The notes under the pieces were generated by a model. The model made no database searches and was not told where the DNA came from. It was given only the letters and a program-made list of their open reading frames with translations. Source: Kiloniellaceae bacterium (GTDB lineage: Bacteria > Pseudomonadota > Alphaproteobacteria > Kiloniellales > Kiloniellaceae). From it: DNA of 64,000 nucleotides. The translations under genes and the position numbers were made by a program. Where the stretch lies: NCBI GenBank assembly GCA_021776195.1, contig JAJFGK010000003.1, positions 7,249 to 71,248 of the forward strand, written 5' to 3'. Shown here piece after piece: positions 17,107-25,997 of the stretch (position 1 is the stretch's first letter; every line of letters starts with the position of its first letter).

Positions 17107-19665
17107 ATGATCGACGACGACGACAAAAGACCGAAAGCGCCGGGTGGCGGCGATGCCGACGACGCGACACTTTTTACCGGTCTAGGCCCCGCCAACACCC
17201 CTCTCCCGGCCGACGCACGGGAAACGCCAGATCCGCTGGCCCCCGATCCGCTGGCCCCCGATCCGCTGGCGCCCGATCCATTGGCCGCAGACCCATTGGC
17301 CGCAGACCCACTGGCCCCAGACCCACTGGCCCCAGATCCATTGGCTGACGATCCGCTGGCTGGCGATCCGCTGGCCGGGGGCCCCCTGCCCGGCGATCCA
17401 CTGGCCCCGGATCCCTTGGCCCCGGACCCATTGGCCCCGGACCCATTGGCCCCGGATCCCTTGACTGGTGACGTTCCGGCGGCCGCGGCCCCACACGATC
17501 CTATCCTCGATGAACCGGCGGCGGCGCCCGCCGCCGGGCTGCCGTCCGAGGACCCAGAATCGAACAGCGCGACCTTCGCCCCGGGCTCCGTGCTGAGCCA
17601 CACCTACCGGATCGACAGCTTCCTGGCGCGTGGCGGCATGGGCGAGGTCTACAAGGCCCAGCACAGCGAACTCGGAACCTGGCACGCGATCAAGATCATC
17701 CTCCCGGAACTGGCCGGCAACACCAAGATCATCGACCTGTTCCGCCGCGAGGCCGGCGTGCTGCGCAACGTCCGTCACGATGCCGTGGTGGCCTACGACG
17801 GGGTGTTCCGCGACGAGAGCGGGCGGGTCTACCTGGTGATGGAATTCGTCGACGGCCATTCGCTCTCCGACATTCTCAAAGAGCGCAAACTTTCGGCTTC
17901 GGAGATTACCGCGCTGCGCGATCGCCTCGCCTCGGGTTTGGCGGCTGCCCACGATACCGGCGTGGTGCACCGCGACATGTCGCCGGACAACATCATCATC
18001 GCCAGCGGCCGCATGGAAGATGCCAAGATCATCGACTTCGGTATCGCCAAGGTGGCCGATCCCGGACAGGCGACCATTATCGGCGACGACTTTGCCGGCA
18101 AGTACTCCTACGTCTCGCCCGAGCAACTCGGCATGTTCGGCGGCCAGGTCGACGGCCGCTCCGACATCTACTCCATCGGCCTGATCCTCGCCGCGGCAGC
18201 GCTCGGCCGGCCGCTCGATATGGGCAACTCGCCTCTGTCGGTCCTGGAGGCACGCAAGGCGGTGCCCGATCTCTCCGGCGTGCCGCTCGAGGTTCTGGAC
18301 GACCTGAGGGCGATGCTGCAGCCCGACCCCAGGGACCGGCCGCAGTCGATGCACGCGGTCATGGAGCTCGGCGGCGGCGGCAAGGATCCCCTGCTGGACG
18401 ACGAGGCCGCGCCGGCGAGGCCCGCGGCGCGGCGCGCGGCCCCGGACAAGCCGGTTAAGTCCGGCTCTTCCTCCAAGGGGGTCGGGCTGTCCCTGGCGAT
18501 CGGGCTTGCCCTTTTGATCGCGGCCGGCGGTGGCGGCTACTATTTCTTTATCAAGCCTCAACCTGACAACGGCGGCGAGATCGCCGGCGGCGGCGAGACC
18601 CCAGGTACCGGCGAGAGCCCAGGCGCCGGCGGGCAGTCCGTAGGCTCCACCAACCAGGGCGGTACCGGTGGCACGACGGCCAGCGGCCAAACCCAAAAGC
18701 CAATCCAGCAACCGGTCGTCCAACAGCCGGTCGTCCAGCAGCCGGTCGTCCAGCAGCCGATCGTACAGCAGCCGGTGGTGCAGCAACCGGTAACCGGCAC
18801 CACCCAGCAGGGCTCGGCAGGCACCGGCACCGGTGCAACGAGCAGCGGCACCGGTGCAACGAGCAGCGGCACGGGTGCGTCGCCATCGCTGCAACAGACT
18901 CTGACGGACCTGGGTGTCGAGCAGGCACCGGATCAACAAGCCGCCCTGCCGCCCGCCACCCAGACGGTGAACCGTGCCGAGCTGGAGAAGACCATCGACC
19001 GAATTCTGAAGGAAGCGCGCTGCGGCGCGGTCGGTGCGCGCTTCATCGATGCCAGCGGATCGCTGTCGGTCATGGGGCATCTGTCGTCGGACGTCGAGGG
19101 ACAGGTTCTGCGCGCCCGACTGCTGGCGCTGAATGGCGTCACCGGGGTCGAGGATGTCTCACTGGTCAGCCTGCCGAAACCCCAGTGCACGGTGATCGAA
19201 ACCCTGCCGACCAGCGGCCTCGAGTTCGCCAAGGACCAGGCCGCGGCCGCGCCCAAGCTCGGCCGACCGTCGCAGGCCGGCACCCTGCATTTTCGCGCCG
19301 GCGAATTCCTCAAGCTGCAACTCGAGAGCCCGGCCTACGTCAGCTACTACTACGTCGACTACTACGACGGGGCCAACAATGTCGTACACCTGCTGCCCAG
19401 CCCCGTGGCCCAGCTCAACAAGCTGGAGCCGAAGCAGGCCTTTCACATCGGCGGCACCGACCGCTACACGATCGGGCCCCCCTACGGCCTCGATCTGGTG
19501 GTCGCGGTCGGCTCGTCGGTGCCGCTCTTTGCAACGGAAAGACCCGAGGTCGAGAAGGCCGACGTCTATTTGGCCGACATGATGCGCGCCCTGGCCTCGG
19601 CCAAGGCCCGCGCGCCCGACCTCAAGGGCGAGTACAGCTACGTCTTCATCCAGACCCGACCCTAG
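17107..19665 (+). CDS. Transmembrane Ser/Thr protein kinase with DUF4384-like C-terminus (PpkA-like)
   Basis: This 852-residue protein starts with an acidic tail and about 16 five-residue DPLAP-type repeats (residues about 41-120). A Hanks-type kinase domain follows: glycine loop LARGGMGEVYKA near 173-184, AIK lysine near 195, HRDMSPDN near 288-295 and DFG near 308. The activation segment YSYVSPEQL is present. A single membrane helix lies at about 457-482. Outside it are Gln/Pro-Val repeats (QQPVV), a BON-like segment at about 620-698 and a DUF4384-like domain at about 717-850. This layout resembles T6SS-linked PpkA kinases that act on Fha proteins; no Fha gene is in the window. The HRD loop has Ser where most kinases have Lys. 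The gene ends inside the convergent AraC gene. Confidence 0.88.
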   Translation: MIDDDDKRPKAPGGGDADDATLFTGLGPANTPLPADARETPDPLAPDPLAPDPLAPDPLAADPLAADPLAPDPLAPDPLADDPLAGDPLAGGPLPGDPLAPDPLAPDPLAPDPLAPDPLTGDVPAAAAPHDPILDEPAAAPAAGLPSEDPESNSATFAPGSVLSHTYRIDSFLARGGMGEVYKAQHSELGTWHAIKIILPELAGNTKIIDLFRREAGVLRNVRHDAVVAYDGVFRDESGRVYLVMEFVDGHSLSDILKERKLSASEITALRDRLASGLAAAHDTGVVHRDMSPDNIIIASGRMEDAKIIDFGIAKVADPGQATIIGDDFAGKYSYVSPEQLGMFGGQVDGRSDIYSIGLILAAAALGRPLDMGNSPLSVLEARKAVPDLSGVPLEVLDDLRAMLQPDPRDRPQSMHAVMELGGGGKDPLLDDEAAPARPAARRAAPDKPVKSGSSSKGVGLSLAIGLALLIAAGGGGYYFFIKPQPDNGGEIAGGGETPGTGESPGAGGQSVGSTNQGGTGGTTASGQTQKPIQQPVVQQPVVQQPVVQQPIVQQPVVQQPVTGTTQQGSAGTGTGATSSGTGATSSGTGASPSLQQTLTDLGVEQAPDQQAALPPATQTVNRAELEKTIDRILKEARCGAVGARFIDASGSLSVMGHLSSDVEGQVLRARLLALNGVTGVEDVSLVSLPKPQCTVIETLPTSGLEFAKDQAAAAPKLGRPSQAGTLHFRAGEFLKLQLESPAYVSYYYVDYYDGANNVVHLLPSPVAQLNKLEPKQAFHIGGTDRYTIGPPYGLDLVVAVGSSVPLFATERPEVEKADVYLADMMRALASAKARAPDLKGEYSYVFIQTRP
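17229..17470 (+). repeat. 15-bp tandem repeats encoding DPLAP units
   Basis: About sixteen in-frame copies of a 15-bp unit of the type GATCCGCTGGCCCCC encode Asp-Pro-Leu-Ala-X at the N-terminus of the kinase. Copies differ mainly at synonymous or final-residue positions. The in-frame unit length means copy-number slippage would change protein length without breaking the frame. Confidence 0.85.
18709..18790 (+). repeat. 15-bp tandem repeats encoding QQPVV units
   Basis: Six near-identical in-frame copies of CAGCAGCCGGTCGTC encode a Gln-Gln-Pro-Val-Val stretch between the kinase membrane helix and its outer domain. They likely form an extended, flexible linker in the periplasm. Confidence 0.8.
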
Positions 19666-20575
19666 GAAGATCCGGGTCGGCCTCCTGCAGCCGGCGGCGG
19701 AAGAGATCCGGGCTGACGGCGTAGCTGGCCTCGAACAGACGGGTGAAGTACGACCGGCTCCGGTAGCCGACCAGCTCGGCGATCCGCTTGATGGGCAGGT
19801 CCGAGATGGCCAGAATCTCCGCCGCCCGGGTCAAGCGCACATCCTTCAGCAGTGCCACAGGACCGATCCCGAAGGCCTTCTTGAAACGCTTGGCGAAAGC
19901 CGAGCGGCTGAGACTCGCCTCGGCGGCCAGGCTCTCCACCGTGTGCTCTCTTTCGGGATGGTCGAGCAGGAGTTTCAGGGCTGCCCAGAGACCTTCGTCG
20001 CCGAGCCCTTCGATCCAGATTACGCCGGGGTCGCCTGCCTGATAGCGCCGGCGCAGCAAGGTAATCATGCATTGTTGCAGCAAAGAACGGGCCAAGGCAC
20101 GGGTCCCAATGGCTGGGTGAGCCATTTCCTGGACGAATTCGTCGAGTGCCTGCCTGACCCGGTCTTGCGGCGCGAGATGCTCGATGATCGGCACGCGCAG
20201 CAGAGGAAAGCGGCCCTGAAGCCCCCGGTAGTAAGTGTCGACGCGGCCGCAAACGGCCGTGAGACTGCGCGGGCCCTGGCCCTCCTTGAAGACGGCAAAG
20301 GTGGCATCCAGGGGTTTGCAGTCGGGCAGCGGTGCCCCGGAGACGCCGAAACCGCGCAGGGCGTGCCTGGTGAAGGCCGGCACCAAGACCATCGAGCCCT
20401 GCTTGACCGGTGTGGCCAGGCCGCGGCCGACCTGAATCTCGCCCTGGCCCCCCAGTACGTAGTGCAGGATCGCGTGGGAGCGCGGCCCCAAACCCAAAAG
20501 ACAGTCGCCATCGAGCTCACAGACCGCGAAGGGCTCAAGCCGGACTTCCAGGGCATCGAGAACGTCATCGAACAT
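19646..20575 (-). CDS. AraC-family regulator with cupin-like N-terminal domain
   Basis: ATG at 20575 gives 309 residues. The N-terminal half is an AraC cupin-type sensor (HAILHYVLGGQGEIQVG, then LVPAFTRHALRGFG). The C-terminal half carries two helix-turn-helix motifs (HTVESLAAEASLSRSAFAKRFKKAFG and ISDLPIKRIAELVGYRSRSYFTRLFEASY). The longer frame to 20695 adds an unlikely Cys/Arg-rich stretch. It lies divergently next to the isochorismatase-like gene, its probable target. Its 3' end overlaps the kinase gene by 20 bp tail to tail. Confidence 0.92.
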   Translation of the reverse strand: MFDDVLDALEVRLEPFAVCELDGDCLLGLGPRSHAILHYVLGGQGEIQVGRGLATPVKQGSMVLVPAFTRHALRGFGVSGAPLPDCKPLDATFAVFKEGQGPRSLTAVCGRVDTYYRGLQGRFPLLRVPIIEHLAPQDRVRQALDEFVQEMAHPAIGTRALARSLLQQCMITLLRRRYQAGDPGVIWIEGLGDEGLWAALKLLLDHPEREHTVESLAAEASLSRSAFAKRFKKAFGIGPVALLKDVRLTRAAEILAISDLPIKRIAELVGYRSRSYFTRLFEASYAVSPDLFRRRLQEADPDLPRVGSG

Positions 20576-20712
20576 GGCTGCTCCGAGCCTGCGGCCCGGG
20601 CCGGTGGCACGACAAGCGAAAATCGGCCGCCGGCACAACAGAGAGACGATAAGGCACAGCGCCTCGCCTAGTCTTCGCCAACCATAAATCGGCAATCGGA
20701 GGAGGACGAGGA

Positions 20713-21534
20713 ATGTGTGACAGTCATGACCATGGGAACAAGGGACTGGACCGCCGCAAGCTACTGACCGCGGGCGCGGCGGGACTGGCGGCAGCGGGAC
20801 TGGCCGCGGCGTCCGGCGGCGCCCAGGCTGCCGAGAATCCCTATGCCGATCCCGCCTCGCCGGCCCTGCCCCAAACCGATGTGGCGGTCGGCCGGCGCGA
20901 TACGGCCCTGGTGCTGATCGACCCTCAGATCGATTTTCTCAGCGAGGCCGGGGTCACCTGGGGCGTGGTCGGCGAAAGCGTCACCGAACACAACACCGTG
21001 GCCAACATCGGCAAGTTGCTGACAGCGGCCAAGGCGGCGGACATGACCGTTGCGGTGTCGCCGCACTACTACTACCCGACCGATCACGGCTGGTCCTTCG
21101 GCGGGCCGTTGGAAAAGCTGATGCACAGCATCGGCATGTTCGACCGCAAGGGTCCGCTCGATATGGCTGGCTTCGATGGATCGGGCGCCGATTTCATGCC
21201 GCAGTACAAGGACGCGCTGCTCGACGGCAAGACGATCATCGCCAGTCCGCACAAGGTCTACGGTCCCGAGACCAATGACCTGGATTTGCAACTGCGCAAG
21301 AACGGCATCGACAAGCTGATCCTTGCCGGCATGTCGGCCAATCTTTGCGTCCAGGCCCACCTCTACAACATGCTGGAGCGGGGCTACGAGGTGGCCGTCG
21401 TCCGCGATGCGACCGCCGCGGCGAAGCTGCCCGAAGGCGACGGCTACCTCGCCGCGCTGACCAACTTCCGCTATGTCGCCAACTCGCTCTGGACCACCGA
21501 AGAAGCCGTGAAACGTATCGAAGCGGCCGGCTAA
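20713..21534 (+). CDS. Tat-exported isochorismatase-family cysteine hydrolase
   Basis: The 273-residue product has a twin-arginine signal (LDRRKLLTAGAAGLAAAGLAAA, cleavage near AQAA) and an isochorismatase-like hydrolase domain. The expected catalytic triad is visible: D70 in LIDPQIDF, K181 in SPHKVYGPE and C212 in SANLCVQAHLYN. Family members hydrolyse amides or vinyl ethers such as N-carbamoyl compounds; substrate cannot be told from sequence. Export is unusual, since most family members are cytoplasmic. A strong AGGAGG-type site precedes the ATG. An AraC regulator is divergent. Confidence 0.9.
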   Translation: MCDSHDHGNKGLDRRKLLTAGAAGLAAAGLAAASGGAQAAENPYADPASPALPQTDVAVGRRDTALVLIDPQIDFLSEAGVTWGVVGESVTEHNTVANIGKLLTAAKAADMTVAVSPHYYYPTDHGWSFGGPLEKLMHSIGMFDRKGPLDMAGFDGSGADFMPQYKDALLDGKTIIASPHKVYGPETNDLDLQLRKNGIDKLILAGMSANLCVQAHLYNMLERGYEVAVVRDATAAAKLPEGDGYLAALTNFRYVANSLWTTEEAVKRIEAAG

Positions 21535-21624
21535 CGATCCATGACCGCCGTCCCGGTTCGGTCCCCGCCCGCGGGGCCTGTTCCGGGACGGCGGCTAAAC
21601 CCCATCCGTCCCGATCGGGCAGCA

Positions 21625-22674
21625 CTATTGGCCGCTGGTGGCAAGCAACGGCCCGGCAATGGGATGCCCGGGTCCGAACATGGCGCTGGGCGGGCTGCCG
21701 GCGAGAAACCGACGTCGTAGAGCCTCCAAGTTCGCGGGATCGATATCGAGAAGAGCGGCGGAAAAGGCGCGGCCGTCCGGGGTGTTCATGAGGAAGGCCT
21801 GCATCTCGTTGACCATGATGGTCTCGTTCGACGGATCGTATCCCGCCTTGTTGAGGAAAACGCGAAAGATCAGGCGTTCGTCGGTGGACAGGTGATCGCG
21901 CCAGAAGCGCACGCAATAGTCCCGGTAGGGGCGATTGGTGAAGAACTCCCCGTGGCTCAACTCGTGACGCAGAATCGTCGCGCGGAGCAGCGGATCGACC
22001 GCATCGGCCTCGGCTGTGGCAGGATCGTCGCCCTGCACCTGAACCACCGAGACCAGGGCCTTTTCTTCCGCCGGCCTTTGGTAGGCCCCGTCCGACGCCG
22101 CCTCGAGAAAACCGTTGGCCAGCAGGAGGTCGAGCAGGACCTCCTCCTCGGGCCGCAGGGCTGTCGCCTGGCTCTTGGCCAAGGAAAAGAACCGGGCAAG
22201 ATCGGACGACATGTAATCATGACCGTAGAAGAAGGTGGCCGCATCGCCGCCGGTCGCCTCGATATAGGAGGCCAGCTCGGCCTCGCTGAGGACACGGTCG
22301 CGCGGCACATCTGCCTTCTCGACCAGGGCGGCGATTCGATTGAGGGCCCGAGCCTGGGCCGGCAGGTCGGGATAATCGAACACGATGATACGCGGGTTAT
22401 TCTCCAGCAGCCGTACGGTCAGCGCGCCGGACTGGTTGGCCAGAATCGTCGCGAAGCCCGCCGCCGGCGACATGCCCGGCAGGGCGGCGGACGGGCTGGA
22501 TGAAGCCGCGATCGCCCGGGATGCGACGGGAGCGGACTCGCCTTCTGTCGCTGACGCGCCGGATTCCGCCGCGACGCCCAGAAGCGGGGACTCGCTCCAA
22601 TAGGCGTAGCCCGCCATGCCTCCGACGATCCCCATCGCCAGAAGGAAAGACATGATAATGATCCAACGAACCAC
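21625..22674 (-). CDS. Membrane-anchored putative zinc metallopeptidase (HExxH), unknown family
   Basis: GTG at 22674 is preceded by AGGTGG at four bases and opens with one membrane helix (RWIIIMSFLLAMGIVGGMAGYAYW), giving 349 residues. An Ala/Ser-rich linker follows, then a domain I do not recognise. It contains HELSH at 237-241 in LLRATILRHELSHGEFF, the zinc-peptidase HExxH pattern. The downstream segments DHLSTDERLIFRVFLNKAGYD and NETIMVNEMQAFLMNT offer an acidic third-ligand candidate (ETIMVNE). The active site would face the periplasm. The function is inferred only from the motif; a structural metal site is possible. Longer ATG frame to 22776 lacks a ribosome site. Confidence 0.7.
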   Translation of the reverse strand: MVRWIIIMSFLLAMGIVGGMAGYAYWSESPLLGVAAESGASATEGESAPVASRAIAASSSPSAALPGMSPAAGFATILANQSGALTVRLLENNPRIIVFDYPDLPAQARALNRIAALVEKADVPRDRVLSEAELASYIEATGGDAATFFYGHDYMSSDLARFFSLAKSQATALRPEEEVLLDLLLANGFLEAASDGAYQRPAEEKALVSVVQVQGDDPATAEADAVDPLLRATILRHELSHGEFFTNRPYRDYCVRFWRDHLSTDERLIFRVFLNKAGYDPSNETIMVNEMQAFLMNTPDGRAFSAALLDIDPANLEALRRRFLAGSPPSAMFGPGHPIAGPLLATSGQ

Positions 22675-23042
22675 GGCGCCACCTGATTTCGCCTGCCGGC
22701 ACCGGCGGACTTCCGGAACCGCGAGGGCTCCATCGCGGCCCCTCGCCCCTGTTATAGCCCAATCCGGAACCGGCAATCAGCAGAAAACTCGCCTGCGCCC
22801 GTCTAGGGTGGTGGAACTGCAATTGGGTCCGTAGACAAATGACGGTCATCCTGGACGCGACTTTTCTCCAATTCTTCGATCTGGCAGGGAAAGTCAGCGA
22901 TCCGGGATCTGGGCGAAATTGAGGTCAGGCGTCGGCCCGAGATTCCGGATACCGCGGTTCGCCGGCCAAATCGAAGATCTGGGCCGAACCGGGTTCCGGA
23001 ATGACGCTCCCTGGACTGCAATTGTCGGAAGGCGCCGGCACG
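22675..23042. other. Intergenic region, no gene seen
   Basis: This 368-bp stretch lies upstream of the metallopeptidase gene and downstream of the Nudix gene. Small frames on both strands have no recognisable product. A short direct repeat CTGCAATTG occurs at 22817 and 23016. Nothing else stands out. Confidence 0.5.
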
Positions 23043-23687
23043 CTAAATCCAGCGTCGGCGCAGCCTATCGCGGTTCAGCGCCAGCCATTGAAGGGGGATG
23101 ACGGCGGAGACGGAAGGGATTCGCCCCTCCTGAAGCAGGCGCCAGGCAGCGTCGAACGAAAAGACATGGACCTTGATATCTTCGCCTTCGTCATCGAGCC
23201 CATGGATGCCGCCGAGAGCACCGGCATCGCAGCGGCCTACATAGATAGCGGTGGTCTCCGAACAGCCGCCCGGGGAGAGTATGAAATGGCCGATTTCCTC
23301 CAACTCGCTCACCTCGCAGCCAGCCTCCTCGAGGGATTCGCGGCGAACCGTCGCCTCGGGCGTCTCGCCCGCGTCGACCACGCCGGCCACCGGTTCGAGT
23401 AGCCAGGCCTCGATGCCTGCCCGGAAGGCGCCGATTCGAAACTGCTCGATCAGCACCACCGCATCGCGGCGCGGGTCATAAGGCAGCATCGCCGCCGTGG
23501 GGCCGCGCCAAAAAAGTTCGCGGCTCAGCGGAGCGCTCCAGCCGCCCTCGTGCTTGCGATGACGCAGGCTGAAGGATTCGATGCGAAAATAGCCGCGGTA
23601 GGGCGTTTGGTGCTCGAGAATCTCGACCCGCTCGTCGTCCGGCAGCCTATCGGCCGGCAGTTTGGCGTCCGGCAGCTTATCGGCCAT
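23043..23687 (-). CDS. nudF: Nudix hydrolase, ADP-ribose pyrophosphatase type
   Basis: The 214-residue product has a complete Nudix box (G102-x5-E108-x7-RESLEEAGC). The region after it (ELEEIGHFILSPGGCSETTAIYVGRC) is typical of NudF/ADP-sugar pyrophosphatases, as is the pre-box PYDPRRDAVVLIEQFRIGAF. Enzymes of this type cut ADP-ribose to AMP and ribose 5-phosphate. The N-terminus has a short LPD/LPA repeat (KLPDAKLPADRLPDD) of no clear role. It starts 27 bp after the ferredoxin-reductase-type gene and is likely cotranscribed. Confidence 0.9.
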   Translation of the reverse strand: MADKLPDAKLPADRLPDDERVEILEHQTPYRGYFRIESFSLRHRKHEGGWSAPLSRELFWRGPTAAMLPYDPRRDAVVLIEQFRIGAFRAGIEAWLLEPVAGVVDAGETPEATVRRESLEEAGCEVSELEEIGHFILSPGGCSETTAIYVGRCDAGALGGIHGLDDEGEDIKVHVFSFDAAWRLLQEGRIPSVSAVIPLQWLALNRDRLRRRWI

Positions 23688-23714
23688 GGTGTGTCACCGT
23701 CCCGGCGCGCCGCC

Positions 23715-24659
23715 TCAAAGATCGAGGACCAGCAGCTTGCCCTTGGATCGGGAACAGCAGACGGTCAGGAACTCACCCTTCTCGTCGTCGTCCAGCACCA
23801 TATCGCGATGATCGACATCGCCGGACTTATAGCGGGTGATGCAGGTCCCGCAGAGCCCGGACTCGCAGGACGTCTCGATGTCGATCCCATTGTCCCACAG
23901 GATCTGGACGATCGATTTGTCGGCGGGAACGCGCAGCCGCTTGCCGCTGCTGGCGATCTCGACCTCGAATCCCCGGTCGCCGTCGCCGGCCTCCTCCAAA
24001 ACTTCGTTTATGAAGTACTCGAAATGGACGCAGTCCTTGGGCCAGGCGGCCGAAGCGGCCTCGGCGGCGTGCATGAAGCCGGTCGGGCCACAGTAGTAGA
24101 GGTGCGTGCCGGCCTCGTGATTTTTCAGCAGGGCGGCAATGTCGAGGCCCTTGCTGGGGTCGCCGCCGTCGTGGTGACAGATCACCCGGCCGCTCTCGAT
24201 CAGCGGCGCCAGTTCGTCGCGAAAGGCCGTGTGTTCCGGACTCTTGGTGCAGTAGTGCAGGGTAAAGTCCGCGCCCGCGCTGGCCAGGCTTCTGGCCATC
24301 GCGATCATCGGCGTGACGCCAATGCCGCCGGCGAGCAGAATATGCCGCGCCGCTTCGGCGGCCAGCGGGAAGTTGTTGCGCGGCTCGGAGACCGTGATCG
24401 TGCCGCCCGCCGCGATGCTCTCGTGCATCGCCTGCGAACCGCCGCGGCTCTCCGGCTCGCGCAGCACGGCGATGCGATAGCGACTGGCGTCCCCGGCATC
24501 GCCGCAAAGCGAGTATTGGCGGACCAGATGATCGCCGAGCACGACATCGAGATGGGCGCCGGCCGTGAAGGCCGGCAGGGAAGCGCCATCGGGATCGACA
24601 AGCTCGTAAACCTTGATCCCCAAGGCTTCGTCGCTCACACGGGCGACCCGAAGCGTCAT
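23715..24659 (-). CDS. PDR/VanB-type flavin and [2Fe-2S] oxidoreductase
   Basis: From ATG at 24659 the protein is 314 residues, the normal size for phthalate dioxygenase reductase/VanB proteins. An ATG at 24743 would add 28 residues. Domains in order are an FMN-binding FNR-like barrel (LPAFTAGAHLDV, RQYSLCG), an NAD-binding domain (HILLAGGIGVTPMIAMA) and a C-terminal plant-type ferredoxin domain. The last carries the four cluster cysteines in CESGLCGTC and TVCCS. It passes electrons from NAD(P)H to an oxygenase; the Rieske oxygenase at 62458 is far away, so its true partner is unknown. It precedes the Nudix gene. Confidence 0.9.
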   Translation of the reverse strand: MTLRVARVSDEALGIKVYELVDPDGASLPAFTAGAHLDVVLGDHLVRQYSLCGDAGDASRYRIAVLREPESRGGSQAMHESIAAGGTITVSEPRNNFPLAAEAARHILLAGGIGVTPMIAMARSLASAGADFTLHYCTKSPEHTAFRDELAPLIESGRVICHHDGGDPSKGLDIAALLKNHEAGTHLYYCGPTGFMHAAEAASAAWPKDCVHFEYFINEVLEEAGDGDRGFEVEIASSGKRLRVPADKSIVQILWDNGIDIETSCESGLCGTCITRYKSGDVDHRDMVLDDDEKGEFLTVCCSRSKGKLLVLDL

Positions 24660-24813
24660 TCGCTCTCGCGCCGCCGCGGCGCCTTGATCGGTGGAAGTCA
24701 AGCAACCAGCCCCTTCATCCCGCGTGAAATCTGCCAGCGCCATAGCAGAGCCGACCCGGCAATGACAAGTCCCGCGCGTTAACGACTGGTCGCGTCTCGG
24801 TGAGGCGCGGCAC

Positions 24814-25680
24814 TCATTTGCTCAATTTGATCATGACCGTACCAAACAAGGTCAGGGCCAGGGAGGCCAGGCGCGCCAAATTCAGCCGCTCCTTGAGGAA
24901 GAAAACGCCAAAGAGCACGGCGAACACCATGCTCGTTTCGCGGACAGCCGATACCAGCGCCATCGGCGCCAGCGTCATGGCCCAAATGACAATCCAATAG
25001 GCCAGGAGCGAAATGAGACCCGCAAGCACGCCAAGCTTCCAGGATGTCCGGACCTGTGCAACGATCTGATCCCTTCGCAGGACGAGCGCCAGCAAGGTAA
25101 TTGGAATGCCGTCGAAGAGGTTGAGCCAGAAAATATAGCTGTGGGCGCTGGCGGCAAGCCGCCCGCCCAATCCGTCCACGACCGTATAGCCGGCAATGAA
25201 CAGACCCGTTCCCAAGGCAAAGAAAATCACCTTGGGCTCCCTGAAGCCCCGCGCGCCGCGCGTCAGGGTCAAGCTCATGATCCCAAGGGCGATAAGAACA
25301 ATCGACAGGACCGCTTGGCGGCTCAGTGTTTCGCCCACGATGATAACGGACAGGACCGCGACGATCAGCGGCGCGGCGCCACGGGCCAGGGGATAGACAT
25401 GGCTCAAGTCGCCATGGCGATAGGCATTGATCAAAAACACGAAGTAGGCGGTATGCAGGGCGGTCGATGCCCAGATGTAGGGCCAGGCTTCCGGCGTCGG
25501 AAAGGCCACGAAGGGAACGACCAGAAGGGCGAGCGCCATTTGGCTCACCATCATGATCGCCACCATGATAAGGCGATCGGCGTTCACCTTGACCAGCGCG
25601 TTCCACACCGCATGAAACAGGGCCGCGCCTAGCACCATGGCGAACACGCCGGTCGTCACATCAGTCTCCCTATTCGACAA
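24814..25680 (-). CDS. EamA/DMT-family transporter
   Basis: The 288-residue membrane protein has ten predicted helices in two EamA repeats. The first is LGAALFHAVWNALVKVNADR to GIMSLTLTRG, the second begins PKVIFFALGTGLFIAGYTVVDGLGG. Members export or import small metabolites such as amino acids; the substrate is unknown. A competing frame at 24779-25606 is out of frame and lacks membrane character. The gene is divergent from the phosphate-uptake pair. Confidence 0.9.
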   Translation of the reverse strand: MSNRETDVTTGVFAMVLGAALFHAVWNALVKVNADRLIMVAIMMVSQMALALLVVPFVAFPTPEAWPYIWASTALHTAYFVFLINAYRHGDLSHVYPLARGAAPLIVAVLSVIIVGETLSRQAVLSIVLIALGIMSLTLTRGARGFREPKVIFFALGTGLFIAGYTVVDGLGGRLAASAHSYIFWLNLFDGIPITLLALVLRRDQIVAQVRTSWKLGVLAGLISLLAYWIVIWAMTLAPMALVSAVRETSMVFAVLFGVFFLKERLNLARLASLALTLFGTVMIKLSK

Positions 25681-25997
25681 AGTTCATCGTCGAATGGATA
25701 CACAACTCGTCGCCATTCAGACAGGTACTTCGACCATCAAGGGGGTGATGCCTTGTCGGCGCTGACGATTACCGCTCCGGGTCGGCCCTCCTATCGCTTT
25801 GAGCAATGGATTATATCTAAAACTGCCAGTAGACTTACGCTTAGCAGCGTTCTATGACCCCTGGCGCCCAGCCCTCGCGGCCGTCGCCGGCGCCCCCAAA
25901 ACCCATGCTTGCCCTGCCGGGTCGCGGCATCGGCCGAGCTTTGGGTCGGTCGCGGTTCGGTCTCGCCGGTGGCGCGGCGGGAGATAGTGGAGATTTT
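25681..25997. other. Divergent intergenic region before the DUF47-pit operon
   Basis: This 317-bp region lies between the DMT transporter and the DUF47 gene. An AT-rich stretch around 25800-25850 (GGATTATATCTAAAACTG) is the best place for a promoter. The in-frame extension of the DUF47 frame to 25854 is Pro/Gly/Arg-rich and not credible as protein. No Pho box was convincing. Confidence 0.45.

Noticed and set aside
17229..17470. Regularly spaced repeats resembling a CRISPR array
   Set aside because: The units are 15 bp in frame with the kinase coding sequence, without spacers of constant length.
24779..25606. 275-residue minus-strand frame
   Set aside because: It overlaps the DMT transporter in another frame and lacks membrane helices.
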